Shown one piece after another: positions 35,621 to 44,829 of a DNA stretch of 64,000 nucleotides; within the stretch, counting starts at the first letter, position 1, and the number at the start of each line of letters is the position of its first letter. Below the pieces are notes generated by a model that saw only the letters and a program-made list of their open reading frames with translations, was not told where the DNA came from and ran no database searches. Made by a program: the position numbers and the translations under genes. Source of the stretch: Burkholderia savannae (GTDB lineage Bacteria > Pseudomonadota > Gammaproteobacteria > Burkholderiales > Burkholderiaceae). Location: positions 682,001-746,000 of the forward strand of contig NZ_CP013418.1 of NCBI RefSeq assembly GCF_001524445.2, in the 5' to 3' direction.

Positions 35621-37249
35621 CTAATTTTTGGTGGACAAAATCGCTACCGCCATCGCCGCCGCGGGCACGGCCGCACGTCCGTAGTCGACGGGCGCATCCG
35701 CTGGGCGCGGCGTGTCGCCCGCGCGCTCGATCCAGCCGCCGCCCAGCGCGCGGTACAGATCGACGAGGTTCGTCCAGCGCGCGAGCCGCGCGCTGATCAA
35801 CTGCTGCTGCGCCGTGTACAGATCGGTCTGCGCGGTCAACACCGACAGATAGCTGTCGACGCCGTTCTTGTAGCGCAGGTCCGACAGATCGTAGCGGCGC
35901 TGCTGCGCGTGCTCGTTGCGCTCGAGCGCCGCGATCTGCTGATCGTACGTGCCGCGCGCGGCGAGCCCGTCCGACACCTCGCGGAACGCGCTCTGGATCG
36001 CCTTCTCGTAGTTCGCGATCTCGATGCGCTTCTGCACGTGCGCGAGATCGAGGTTCGCGATGTTCTGCCCGCCCTCGAAGATCGGCAACGCGATGCTCGG
36101 CGCGAACGACCACGCCGCCGTGCCGGCCTTGAACAGGCCGCCGAGCGTCGGGCTCGCGGTGCCGAACGCCGCCGTCAGCGAGATCTTCGGGAAGAACGCC
36201 GCGCGCGCCGCGCCGATGTTCGCGTTCGCCGCGCGCAGCGCCTCCTCGGCCTGCATGATGTCGGGGCGCCGCGTCAGCAGATCGGACGGCAGCCCGGCCG
36301 GCACGTCGGTCAGCAGGTTCTGCGCGTTGAGCGGCAGGCCGGCCGGCAGATCGTCGGGCAGCGGCTCGCCGATCAGCAGCACGAGCGCGTTGACCGCCTG
36401 CGCACGCGCGCGCGCCTGCGCCTGCTGGTTCGCGAGCGCCGTCTCGACGACCGTCTGCGCCTGCCGCAGATCGAGCTCCGAGCCGGTGCCGTTGTCGAAC
36501 TGCAGCTTCGTGAGGTCGTACGACGCGCGCGCCGTCTTCAGCGTGTTCTCCGTGACCTGCAGCAGGTCGTCGGTCGACAGGAGCGAGAGGTACTGATCGG
36601 CGACGCTCGCGACGAGCGAGATCTCCGCGGCCTTGCGCGCCTGCGCGGTCGCGAAGTATTGCGCGAGCGCCTGGTCCTTCAGGCTCTGCACGCGGCCGAA
36701 CAGGTCGAGCTCCCACGACGCGGACACGCCGACGTTGTAGGCGCGCGAGATGAGCGGCTGGCGCGTCGTCGACACGCCGGCGGGATAGCGCTGGATCGAG
36801 CCCGTGCCGGTGCCGTCGAGCGTCGGGAACAGGCCGGCGCGCGTGATCTGATACTGCGCGCGCGAGGCCTCGACGTTCAGCACCGATACGCGCAGATCGC
36901 GGTTGTTCCTCAGCGCGATCTCGACGAGCCGCTGCAGGCGCGGATCGACGAAGAACTCGCGCCAGCCGATGTCGACGGCCGACTGGCCGTTCGCGCTGCG
37001 CGCGCCGGACGCGGCGCCCGGCTGCGCGGCGTAGACGCCGTCGGTCGGGAACGCGCCCGACACGGGCGCGGCCGGACGCTCGTAGCGCGGCGCGAGCGTG
37101 CAGCCCGTCGCGAGCAGGGCGGCCGCGACGGCGATCGAGCAGGCCGCCGAGCGCGTGATCGAGGCGGCCGCGCCCGGCGCGCGGCGGTGGCGGCGCGCGT
37201 TCGGCGCCGTATCGTTGGGAAAGCGATGCATCGTGTCGTTCATGGTCAT
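35621..37249 (-). CDS. RND efflux outer-membrane lipoprotein (OprM/NodT type)
   Basis: 542 residues from the ATG at 37249, which overlaps the RND stop (ATGA). The N-terminus is basic then hydrophobic with the lipobox LLATGC (Cys50). After it come two OEP repeats of the TolC type: VSASWELDLFGRVQSLKDQA, LTRRPDIMQAEEALRAANAN, and FAPSIALPIFEGGQNIANL. It forms the trimeric channel through the outer membrane for the adjoining pump. This corresponds to the channel gene of the toxFGHI export system in B. glumae. Long N-terminal extension before the lipobox suggests that the later ATG at 37243 or 37231 could be used. Confidence 0.88.
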   Translation of the reverse strand: MTMNDTMHRFPNDTAPNARRHRRAPGAAASITRSAACSIAVAAALLATGCTLAPRYERPAAPVSGAFPTDGVYAAQPGAASGARSANGQSAVDIGWREFFVDPRLQRLVEIALRNNRDLRVSVLNVEASRAQYQITRAGLFPTLDGTGTGSIQRYPAGVSTTRQPLISRAYNVGVSASWELDLFGRVQSLKDQALAQYFATAQARKAAEISLVASVADQYLSLLSTDDLLQVTENTLKTARASYDLTKLQFDNGTGSELDLRQAQTVVETALANQQAQARARAQAVNALVLLIGEPLPDDLPAGLPLNAQNLLTDVPAGLPSDLLTRRPDIMQAEEALRAANANIGAARAAFFPKISLTAAFGTASPTLGGLFKAGTAAWSFAPSIALPIFEGGQNIANLDLAHVQKRIEIANYEKAIQSAFREVSDGLAARGTYDQQIAALERNEHAQQRRYDLSDLRYKNGVDSYLSVLTAQTDLYTAQQQLISARLARWTNLVDLYRALGGGWIERAGDTPRPADAPVDYGRAAVPAAAMAVAILSTKN

Positions 37250-40200
37250 CGGATTGCCGCGAGGAGTTGCGCGCGCTCGCTGCGCATCGCCGCGCCGTGG
37301 TCTTTCGCGACGAACGTGTAGACGGTGGGGAGCACGAACAGCGTGAAGAGCGTGCCGACCAGCATGCCCGTCGACACCGTGATGCCGATCGCGAAGCGGC
37401 TCGCCGCGCCGGCGCCAGCCGCGAACACGAGCGGCACGAGGCCCGCGACCATCGCCGCGGTCGTCATCAGGATCGGCCGCAGCCGCACGGCTGCTGCGCG
37501 CTCGATCGCGGCGCGCCGGTCGAGCCCTTCGTGGCGCTGCAGATCGTTCGCGAAGCTGACCATCAGAATCCCGTGCTTTGAAATCAGGCCGATCAGCGTG
37601 ACGAGCCCGATCTGCGTGTAGATGTTGAGCGTCGCGAAGCCGAGGTAGAGCGGAGCGAGCGCGCCGCAAATCGACAGCGGCACCGACACCAGGATCACGA
37701 GCGGATCGCGCAGGCTCTCGAACTGCGCGGCGAGCACGAGGAAGATCACGATCAGCGCGAAGCCGAACGTGACGGCGAGCCGGTTGCCTTCCTGCACGTA
37801 CTGTCGCGATTCGCCGAGCCAGTCGATCGAGAAGCCGGACGGCAGTTTCTGCGCCTCGAGGAACGCGACCGCTTCGCCCATCGTCACGCCCGCCGCTGGC
37901 ACGGCGGAAAACGTCGCCGAATTCATCTGGTTGAACTGGCTGAGCGCGTTCGCCTGGCTGCCGTTCGTCACGTGGATCACCGTCGACAGCGGAATCATTT
38001 GGCCGGAGCCCGTCTTCACGTAATAGCGGCTCAGCATCTCCGACGACAGCCGCTCGCCGCGCGACACCTGTGGAATCACGTCGTACGAGCGGCCCTTGAA
38101 GTTGAAGCGGTTCACGTAGTTCTCGCCGACGAGCACGGCGAGCGTGTCGGCGATGTCCTTCATCGTCACGCCGAGCGTGTTCGCCTGATTGCGGTCGATC
38201 GTCACGCCCACCGCGCGGCTGTCGAACGTCAGATCGCTGTCGACGACCGCGAAAAGGCCGCTCTTTTGCGCCGCCGCCTTGATCCGCTCCATTTGCGCGT
38301 AGAGATCCGCGAAGCTCGACGGCGCGCGCAGCACCATCTGGATCGGCAGCCCGCCGCTCGACGCGGGCAGCGCCGGGAGCTGGAACGCGAACACGCGGTC
38401 GCCGCGGATCTGGTCGCCGCGCGCCTGGATCAGCGCCTGCAGTGTCGACGCGCTGCGCGTGCGCTTCTCCCAGTCGACGAGGTTCACGCCGGCGAAGCCG
38501 AGGTTGCTGCCGCCGTAGCTGTTGAGGATGAAGCTCGTGTCGGCTTCGGGCAGCGTGCGGAACACGCGCTCGATGTCGGGCGCGTAGCGCTCCATGTAAT
38601 CGAGGTTCGCATACTGCGGCGCCTTTACCGCGACCATGATCGAGCCTTGGTCCTCCTGCGGCGCGAGCTCGCGCTTCACGCCGGAGAAGAGCAGCACGAT
38701 GCCCGCCAGCACGCCGACGCCGATCAGGAGAATCGCCGGCCGCGCGGCGAGGCTCGCGTGCAGGCCGCGCTGATAGACGCGCGTGACGCGCTCGAGCGTG
38801 TGCTCGATCGCCTTCGCGACCCGGCCTTCGGACATCTTGCTTGTCAGGAGCAGCGAACCGAGCATCGGCGACAGCGTGAGCGCGACGATCCCCGACACGA
38901 GCACCGCGCCCGCGAGCGTGAACGCGAACTCCTTGAAGAGCGAGCCCGTGAGGCCGCCCATCAGCCCGATCGGCGCATAGACGGAGATCAGCGTCGCCAT
39001 CATCACGAGCACGGGCGACGCGATCTCGCGCGCGCCGATCAGCGCCGCGCGCACGGGCGGCTCGCCTTCCTCGATGTGCCGGTGAATGTTCTCGACGACG
39101 ACGATCGCGTCGTCGACGACGAGCCCGATCGCGAGCACCATCGCGAGCAGTGTCAGCAGGTTCAGCGAGAAGCCCGCCGCGAGCATCAGCGCGGCCGAGC
39201 CGACGAGCGACAGCGGAATCGTCAGCACCGGAATGATCACCGCGCGAAACGAGCCGAGGAACAGGAAGATCACGACGACGACGATCGCGATCGCCTCGGC
39301 GAGCGTCGAGCGGACCTCGGCGATCGACGCGTTGACGAAGCGCGCGCCGTCGAACATGTTCGCGATCTGGATGCTCGCCGGCTTGTTGCGCTCCATCGCC
39401 GGCAGCACCGCGCCGACGCCGCGCACGATTTCGAGCGGATTGCCGGCGGGCGTCGCGTTGACCGCGATGTACACCGCGCGCCGGCCGTTCATCAGCGCGC
39501 TCGAGTTGTAGTTCTCGCCGCCGATCTCGACCGTCGCGACGTCCTTCAGCCGCACGAGCCCGCCGCCGTTCGGATCGTTCTTCACGACCATCCCGTTGAA
39601 CGCGCCGACGTCGGTCAGATCGGTGTTCGCCGAGATGTCGGCGATCGTGAGCGATCCCTTGACTTGACCGGGCGCCGCCTGCACGTTGTTCGCGCGAATC
39701 GCCGCGGCGACGTCGCCGGCGGACAGCCCGTGCGCGGCGAGCCGCGTCGCGTCGAGCCAGACCCGCATCGCGAGGTTCTGGCCGCCGAGGATCTCGGCCG
39801 ACGCGACGCCCGGCACGGTCGTCACGAGCGGCTGCGCGACGCGCACCACGTAATCGGTGATCTGCGGGATCGACAGCGTGTCGCTCGCGAAGCCGAGGTA
39901 CATCACGGCGGTCGGCGCGTCGGTCAGCTTCGTGATCACCGAGTCGTACGCATCCGCGGGCAGCTTGTACTTGACCTGCTGGACCTTCGCCATCACCTCG
40001 GTCATCGCACGGTCCGCGTTCGCGTTCAGGCGCAGCCGCGCCTTCACGACGCTCTTGCCCTGCGTCGTCGTCGACGTGATGTACTCGATCCCGTCGGCCG
40101 TCGCGATCGACTGCGCGATCGGCGTCGTCACGAAGCCCTGCATCAGATCCTGCGACGCGCCGGGGTAGTCGGTCTCGACGCTGATCGTCGCGCTCTCGAG

Positions 40201-40356
40201 CGCGGGATACTGGCGCACCGGCAGCGACATCAGCGCGCGCAGGCCGACGAGCAGGATCAGCAGGCTCATCACGAGCGACAGCACCGGGCGGCGGACGAAT
40301 ACGTCCGTGAAGCGCGCGCGGGTTGCGCCCGAATCGTGAGGCGTGCCGGCGTTCAT
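37246..40356 (-). CDS. RND efflux permease (HAE1 type)
   Basis: 1036 residues, full length for an AcrB/MexB-type pump, with 12 membrane helices and two large periplasmic loops. The proton-relay Asp pair is in GLVVDDAIVVVENI, and the Lys helix is GLISKHGILMVSFAND. N-terminal DVFVRRPVLSLVMSLLILLV is typical. It takes small molecules from the inner membrane or periplasm and, with the fusion protein and OprM-type channel, expels them from the cell. It shares 4-bp overlaps with both partner genes. Its location upstream of the tox-type operon on the same strand argues that the azapteridine product is the main substrate. Confidence 0.92.
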   Translation of the reverse strand: MNAGTPHDSGATRARFTDVFVRRPVLSLVMSLLILLVGLRALMSLPVRQYPALESATISVETDYPGASQDLMQGFVTTPIAQSIATADGIEYITSTTTQGKSVVKARLRLNANADRAMTEVMAKVQQVKYKLPADAYDSVITKLTDAPTAVMYLGFASDTLSIPQITDYVVRVAQPLVTTVPGVASAEILGGQNLAMRVWLDATRLAAHGLSAGDVAAAIRANNVQAAPGQVKGSLTIADISANTDLTDVGAFNGMVVKNDPNGGGLVRLKDVATVEIGGENYNSSALMNGRRAVYIAVNATPAGNPLEIVRGVGAVLPAMERNKPASIQIANMFDGARFVNASIAEVRSTLAEAIAIVVVVIFLFLGSFRAVIIPVLTIPLSLVGSAALMLAAGFSLNLLTLLAMVLAIGLVVDDAIVVVENIHRHIEEGEPPVRAALIGAREIASPVLVMMATLISVYAPIGLMGGLTGSLFKEFAFTLAGAVLVSGIVALTLSPMLGSLLLTSKMSEGRVAKAIEHTLERVTRVYQRGLHASLAARPAILLIGVGVLAGIVLLFSGVKRELAPQEDQGSIMVAVKAPQYANLDYMERYAPDIERVFRTLPEADTSFILNSYGGSNLGFAGVNLVDWEKRTRSASTLQALIQARGDQIRGDRVFAFQLPALPASSGGLPIQMVLRAPSSFADLYAQMERIKAAAQKSGLFAVVDSDLTFDSRAVGVTIDRNQANTLGVTMKDIADTLAVLVGENYVNRFNFKGRSYDVIPQVSRGERLSSEMLSRYYVKTGSGQMIPLSTVIHVTNGSQANALSQFNQMNSATFSAVPAAGVTMGEAVAFLEAQKLPSGFSIDWLGESRQYVQEGNRLAVTFGFALIVIFLVLAAQFESLRDPLVILVSVPLSICGALAPLYLGFATLNIYTQIGLVTLIGLISKHGILMVSFANDLQRHEGLDRRAAIERAAAVRLRPILMTTAAMVAGLVPLVFAAGAGAASRFAIGITVSTGMLVGTLFTLFVLPTVYTFVAKDHGAAMRSERAQLLAAIR

Positions 40357-41450
40357 TGCTCGGCTCCCGACGATGCGCCGTCCTCGAGCGCGACCTTCAC
40401 CTTGTCGCCCGCCGCGAGCCTCACCTGGCCCGACGTGACGACCACGTCGCCCGGGCGCAGGCCCTCGGCGATCGCGATGCGGCCTTCGGCACGCCGGCCG
40501 GTGCGCACGGGCTGCAGCCGCACGACGCCGAGGCCGTCGCGGCCCGGCTTGCCGACGACGAGCACCGATTCGCCGCGCTGCGACGTCTGCACCGCGGTGT
40601 CGGGCACCGTCAGCGCGCGCTCGCGCGGCGGCAGCTCGAGCCGCGCCTGGATGTACATCCCCGGGCGCAGCAGGTGACCGGGGTTCGCGAGCGTCGCCTG
40701 CACGGCGACGTTGCGCGTGTCGGCGCCGACCTGCGGCTCGATCGCTCTCACGCGGCCGACGAGCGTGCGATCCGGATACGCGTCCGTCGTGATCGACACG
40801 TTCTGGCCGAGGCGCAGCTGGCTCAAGCTCTTCTGCGGCACCGTGAAGTTCGCGTACAGCGTGTCGAGATCGGTCAGCGTCGCGATCGCGTCGCCCGCGT
40901 TCAGGTATTGGCCGAGGTTCACGCGGCGCAGGCCGAGCACGCCGTCGAACGGCGCGCGCACCGCCTTTTGCGTGATCACCGCCTGCGTCTCGCGGATGTC
41001 GGCCGCGGACGCGTCGAAATCGAAGCGGTGCTGGTCATAGATATTGCGCGGCTCGGCGCCCGTCTGCGCGAGCGCCTGCGAGCGATCGAGCTGGCGCTTC
41101 GCGAACGCGGCCTTTGCCTGGATCGACGCGAGCTTCGCGCGCTCGGGCTCGTCGAAGAGCTGGACGATCAGTTGGCCCTTGCGCACCGTCGTGCCGGCCT
41201 CGAAATGCAGCGCGACGACGCGACCGGCCGCTTCGGGCGCGAGCGTCACCTGGCGGACCGCGTCGAGCGAGCCGACCGCGTCGATCGACACGCGCTCGGG
41301 CGCGGCGCGCACGGCGACGGCGGAAACCGTCAGCGCGGGCGGGGGAGCGGGGGGATGATCGGCGGCCTGCACGCGGCTTTCCCGCCACAGGAACAGCCCG
41401 CCGAAAATGAACGCCAATAGCGCCAATGCAAGCAATAGCCGACGGCCCAT
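40353..41450 (-). CDS. RND efflux membrane fusion protein
   Basis: 365 residues. An N-terminal signal anchor (RRLLLALALLAFIFGGLFLW) leads into the HlyD/AcrA-type fold: VSIDAVGSLDAVRQVTLAPE, the lipoyl-like half GRVVALHFEAGTTVRKGQL, a helical hairpin, then the second lipoyl half VRAPFDGVLGLRRVNLGQYL and a beta barrel. It bridges the RND permease and the outer-membrane channel in the periplasm. First gene of the three-gene pump operon, divergent from the regulator at 41601 with 150 bp between the starts. Palindromes in that gap are likely control sites. Confidence 0.9.
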   Translation of the reverse strand: MGRRLLLALALLAFIFGGLFLWRESRVQAADHPPAPPPALTVSAVAVRAAPERVSIDAVGSLDAVRQVTLAPEAAGRVVALHFEAGTTVRKGQLIVQLFDEPERAKLASIQAKAAFAKRQLDRSQALAQTGAEPRNIYDQHRFDFDASAADIRETQAVITQKAVRAPFDGVLGLRRVNLGQYLNAGDAIATLTDLDTLYANFTVPQKSLSQLRLGQNVSITTDAYPDRTLVGRVRAIEPQVGADTRNVAVQATLANPGHLLRPGMYIQARLELPPRERALTVPDTAVQTSQRGESVLVVGKPGRDGLGVVRLQPVRTGRRAEGRIAIAEGLRPGDVVVTSGQVRLAAGDKVKVALEDGASSGAEQ

Positions 41451-41490
41451 GGAAATCTCTCAGTCATTTTGTAAGAATCGGGGACATGAT

Positions 41491-41580
41491 TTGTCTGACA
41501 ACGGAATAAGTCAAGAATATCCTTGGTTTATTTGGGTGATTGGCGTGGCCGGCTTGCGTTATCGTTGCATTGCGCAAGCC
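41491..41580. promoter_or_regulatory. Operator-like palindromes between pump operon and regulator
   Basis: TTGTC-T-GACAA (41491-41501) is a perfect 11-bp palindrome. GGCTTGCG (41551-41558) and CGCAAGCC (41573-41580) form a perfect 8-bp inverted repeat with a 14-bp spacer, ending 20 bp before the regulator ATG. The region is AT-richer than its flanks and serves two divergent promoters. Either element may be the binding site of the regulator encoded at 41601. Confidence 0.55.
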
Positions 41581-41600
41581 CAACATTTGATAATGCAGCG

Positions 41601-42299
41601 ATGGACGATACTTTTTCGAAGCAGGAAATCCCGGTTTCCGAGCGCGTGCTGAACGTGCTGAAGCGCCGCGGCCCGTTGCAGGCGGCCGAGCTCGGCGCGT
41701 ATCTCGGCACGACGGCCGAGGCCGCGCGGCAGCAGTTGAAGAAGCTCGAGGCGGACGGGCTCGTCGAGGCGGAGAACGTCGCGCAGGGCGTCGGGCGGCC
41801 GGCGCGGATCTGGCGGCTCACGCCGCTCGGCCACGGCCATTTCCCGGACGCGCACGCGGACATGACGGTCGACCTGATCCGGATCATCCGCACGACGCTC
41901 GGCCAGCCGACGCTCGATCTGCTGATCTCCGCGCGCGAGACGGAGATGCGCCGCACGTACACGCAAACGCTCGAGGGCGTGACGGACCCGCAGACGCGCA
42001 TCGCGCGTCTCGCGGAACTGCGCGACCGCGAAGGCTACTTCGCCGAATGGTCGCGCGCGCCCGACGGGGACGGCTGGCTCTTCATCGAGAATCACTGCCC
42101 GATCTGCGCGGCCGCCACCGCGTGCCAGGGCTTCTGTCGCTCCGAGCTCGAGATCTTCCGCGAGATGCTCGGCGATGCGCTGACGATCGAGCGCATCGAG
42201 CATATTCCGGTCGGCGCGCGCCGCTGCGCGTACCGGATACGGCCATGCGCCGCCGGGGAGCCGGATGCGGAAGGGCGCGCGCCGTCGCGCGACGAATGA
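41601..42299 (+). CDS. COG2345-type winged-helix regulator with Cys cluster
   Basis: 232 residues from the ATG at 41601. Residues about 10-75 are an ArsR/DeoR-like winged helix (RVLNVLKRRGPLQAAELGAY, AARQQLKKLEADGLV). The C-terminal domain contains HCPICAAATACQGFCRSEL, four Cys spaced C-x2-C-x5-C-x3-C, which could hold a 4Fe-4S cluster or zinc as in the SufR-like members of COG2345. It is divergent from the RND pump operon and is probably its repressor, perhaps answering to redox-active product such as toxoflavin. No direct evidence of the metal. Confidence 0.78.
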   Translation: MDDTFSKQEIPVSERVLNVLKRRGPLQAAELGAYLGTTAEAARQQLKKLEADGLVEAENVAQGVGRPARIWRLTPLGHGHFPDAHADMTVDLIRIIRTTLGQPTLDLLISARETEMRRTYTQTLEGVTDPQTRIARLAELRDREGYFAEWSRAPDGDGWLFIENHCPICAAATACQGFCRSELEIFREMLGDALTIERIEHIPVGARRCAYRIRPCAAGEPDAEGRAPSRDE

Positions 42300-42355
42300 C
42301 CGGGCGCGTCGCGATTCCGCCCCGCGCCGTCCTTCGCGCCCGGGCGGCCTGACGC

Positions 42356-44110
42356 CTAACGCGTCGCGGCCCGCAGGAAATGCCCGGCGCGCCGCGTTTC
42401 GCCGAAGCCGTCGGCGAACGCGCCGTCGCGATACACGACCTGCCCGTTGACGAGCGTCGCCGCGACCGCCGCGCCGCTGCGGTTCACGAGCCGGCGCAGC
42501 CCGCCGAACGCGCTCATGTCCGCCTCGTGACAGGCGTCGACCGACGCGTCGAGATGCGCGGGATCGACGATCGCGACGTCCGCCCGATCGCCGGCGCGCA
42601 GCGTGCCGGCGTCGATCCCGAAGTACCCGGCGAGCTCGCCCGTCAGGTGATGCACCGCCCGCTGCACCGACATGAACGGCCGCCCGGCGCGCTCGGCCTC
42701 GCGCACGCGGCGCAGGAAGCGCACCGGCGCGTTGTAGAACGCCATGTTGCGCAGGTGCGCGCCCGAATCGGCGAAGCCGATCTGCAACGCGGGATGCGCG
42801 GCGATCCGGTCGAGCACGTCCGCGCGGTGATTCGCGATCGTCATGCACCAGCGCACCTTTTGCCCGTGCGCGACGACGAGGTCGAGGAACGCGTCTGCCG
42901 GGTGGATGCCGCGCTCGTCGGCGACCTGGCCGAACGACTTGCCGACGACCGACGCGTCCGGGCACCCGACGATCCGCGTGTCGTGCAGATCGCGCGTCCA
43001 GAGCCTCAGGTCGAGCCCCTTGCCGACCTGCTTGCGGAACTCGCGCCGGTAGCCTTCGTTCTGCAGCAGCCGGTTGCGCTCGAGCGCGTCGTTCAGGTGC
43101 AGCGCCGCGCGGCCCGCGCCGAATTCCTCGAAGATCACGAAATCGATCCCGTCCGCGTAGACCTGGAACGGCACCGGCAGATGCTGCCAGACGAGCTCGC
43201 CGCGAAAGAGCGCATTCGCGAGCCGCACGCCGTTGAGCAGCACGTCGACGGTGCCGCGCGGCGCGGCCTTGCTGTCCGCCGCGACGAGGAGCGACGTGCG
43301 CAGCGGCTTGCGCACGAAGTAGCCGCAGCTCGCGGCCATGAAGAGCAGGCCGTTCAGCGGATTCGTCGTGTTCGGCGCGCTCTGCAGCACGCGGCCGCGG
43401 CGGCGCAGCACGCGGTTCAGCCGCCGGTATTCACGCCACGTCGCGAACGTCGACGGCAGCGACTTCGACCGGTAGCGCTCGCCGTCGAGCTTGTCCCACG
43501 GCGTCGTCATCGACGACAGCCCGACGAAGCCCGCGTCGAGCGCGTCGTCGAGCAGCCGCTCCATCCTTTGCAGTTCGGCCTCGTGCGGCCGCACGCGGTC
43601 GTCCACTGCGCGCCCGAGGCCGAGCACGTGCGTGCGCAAGTCCGAATGGCCGAGGAACGCGGCGACGTTCGGGCCGAGCGGCAGCGATTCGAGATGGCGG
43701 ACGTACGCGGCCGCGGTGTCCCAGGTCTTCGCGCGCGACAGCACGGCGAGCATCTGATCGCGCGGCAGCGCCTCGACGCGGCTGAAGAGATCGGTGCAGT
43801 CGAGCGCGTCCGCGTGAACCGTCGACAGCGAGCACGAGCCGAGGAAAACGCTCGTCACGCCGTGCCGCACCGATTCGGGCAGCCCCGGCGACACGAGGAT
43901 CTCGGCGTCGTAATGCGTATGGATGTCGACGAAGCCGGGCAGCACCCATTTGCCGGCCGCGTCGATCACGTCCGCGCCATCGGCCGCGAGCGGTGCGTCG
44001 GACACCGTCGCGACCCGGCCGTCGCGGATGCCGAGGTCGCGCGCGCGGGGCTCGGCGCCCGTGCCGTCGAACCATAGGCCGTTGCGGATGATCGTGTCGT
44101 AGCGCGTCAT
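42356..44110 (-). CDS. N-acyl-D-amino-acid deacylase-family amidohydrolase
   Basis: 584 residues. The amidohydrolase metal motif is VLPGFVDIHTHYDAEIL with HxH near residue 64, then an N-terminal composite beta sandwich and, at the end, the matching DRADVAIVDPAHLD. The segment NTTNPLNGLLFMAASCGYF and the long insert in the barrel fit the D-aminoacylase/NfdA branch (COG3653). Members remove acyl groups from D-amino acids or act on other amides. The D-aminoacylase Cys ligand is not clear here (VTSVFLGSCSLSTVHADAL may supply it), so the substrate is open. It stands apart from the tox-type block and is convergent with the regulator gene. Confidence 0.8.
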   Translation of the reverse strand: MTRYDTIIRNGLWFDGTGAEPRARDLGIRDGRVATVSDAPLAADGADVIDAAGKWVLPGFVDIHTHYDAEILVSPGLPESVRHGVTSVFLGSCSLSTVHADALDCTDLFSRVEALPRDQMLAVLSRAKTWDTAAAYVRHLESLPLGPNVAAFLGHSDLRTHVLGLGRAVDDRVRPHEAELQRMERLLDDALDAGFVGLSSMTTPWDKLDGERYRSKSLPSTFATWREYRRLNRVLRRRGRVLQSAPNTTNPLNGLLFMAASCGYFVRKPLRTSLLVAADSKAAPRGTVDVLLNGVRLANALFRGELVWQHLPVPFQVYADGIDFVIFEEFGAGRAALHLNDALERNRLLQNEGYRREFRKQVGKGLDLRLWTRDLHDTRIVGCPDASVVGKSFGQVADERGIHPADAFLDLVVAHGQKVRWCMTIANHRADVLDRIAAHPALQIGFADSGAHLRNMAFYNAPVRFLRRVREAERAGRPFMSVQRAVHHLTGELAGYFGIDAGTLRAGDRADVAIVDPAHLDASVDACHEADMSAFGGLRRLVNRSGAAVAATLVNGQVVYRDGAFADGFGETRRAGHFLRAATR

Positions 44111-44238
44111 CTTGAGGTGTCTCCGTATCGTGTTCTGGACGCACGGGCGGCCCGCACGCGATGCTTGAGCCGCGATGCGAGTTGCGCGTCGCGCGTTGGC
44201 TTGCGCCGGGCATCGGCGTTCGTCGCCAAAACGTTACA

Positions 44239-44252
44239 TTGATTGATGTCAA
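44239..44252. promoter_or_regulatory. Anr/Dnr-type box (distal)
   Basis: TTGAT-TGAT-GTCAA, both half-sites intact for the TTGAT-N4-(A/G)TCAA Anr/Dnr pattern. The centre is 135 bp before the divergent amidohydrolase start and 584 bp before the BCAM0308-type start, so the target is uncertain. On the minus strand it overlaps a TTGACA hexamer. Confidence 0.45.
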
Positions 44253-44672
44253 GATGAATTGCAATCGAGTATTGCCTCAACTGCGAGCGGCGGCCCGCAA
44301 GCGTCGCTCGCGCCGATGACGGGCGTTGCCGAAAGGATCAGACACGCCTCTCGAGGCGCGATCGCGTATTGCGGCGCGTCACCGTGTCGTCGTTCGGCGT
44401 CTTCCGTCGACATCCGCGCGATCGTCCAGCGGGCGCCGCCGGCAAGCGGCGCGAATTGCCGTGGCCATGCTGCGCCACGGCAATCGCGGCACACGCGCGG
44501 CCGTTCACGAACGGCGGCGACGCGCGATATGCCGCCCCCCACGACATATGGCGCCCCGCGATCCGCCCGAGCGCGCCGTTCGCCTGCCTGGGGCCGATCG
44601 TATCGGCCTTCGTCCATTGGCTACGGATCTGTACCAATCGGTGCGCGCGAGGCGGCAAGATTTCGTCAAGCG

Positions 44673-44686
44673 TTGATCGGCGTCAA
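44673..44686 (+). promoter_or_regulatory. Anr/Dnr-type box before the BCAM0308/ftsH pair
   Basis: TTGAT-CGGC-GTCAA, both half-sites intact. The centre is 150 bp before the BCAM0308-type start. Activation at -41.5 would start transcription near 44721, giving a leader of about 110 nt. Confidence 0.6.
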
Positions 44687-44829
44687 CCGCACGTGCGGGC
44701 GATCGCCGATGCTCTCTCATGTACGTCGCGCCCCGGCCGCGCGCCGCCATTCCCGCGATGCAAGCGCATGCCGCCGACGAGCGCCCGGCGCCGCACGCGA
44801 AACGTACGACATATCGACAAGGAAAGACG

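Larger units (their letters stand above)
44111..44829. other. Long divergent intergenic region
   Basis: About 720 bp between the amidohydrolase gene (minus) and the BCAM0308-type gene (plus). No gene is supported. It contains two Anr/Dnr-type boxes (listed separately), and the rest is GC-rich DNA without recognised motifs. Confidence 0.6.

Noticed and set aside
37972..40677. 901-codon plus-strand open frame antisense to the RND permease
   Set aside because: Low-complexity Arg/Glu/His reading; the opposite strand encodes a full AcrB-type protein.
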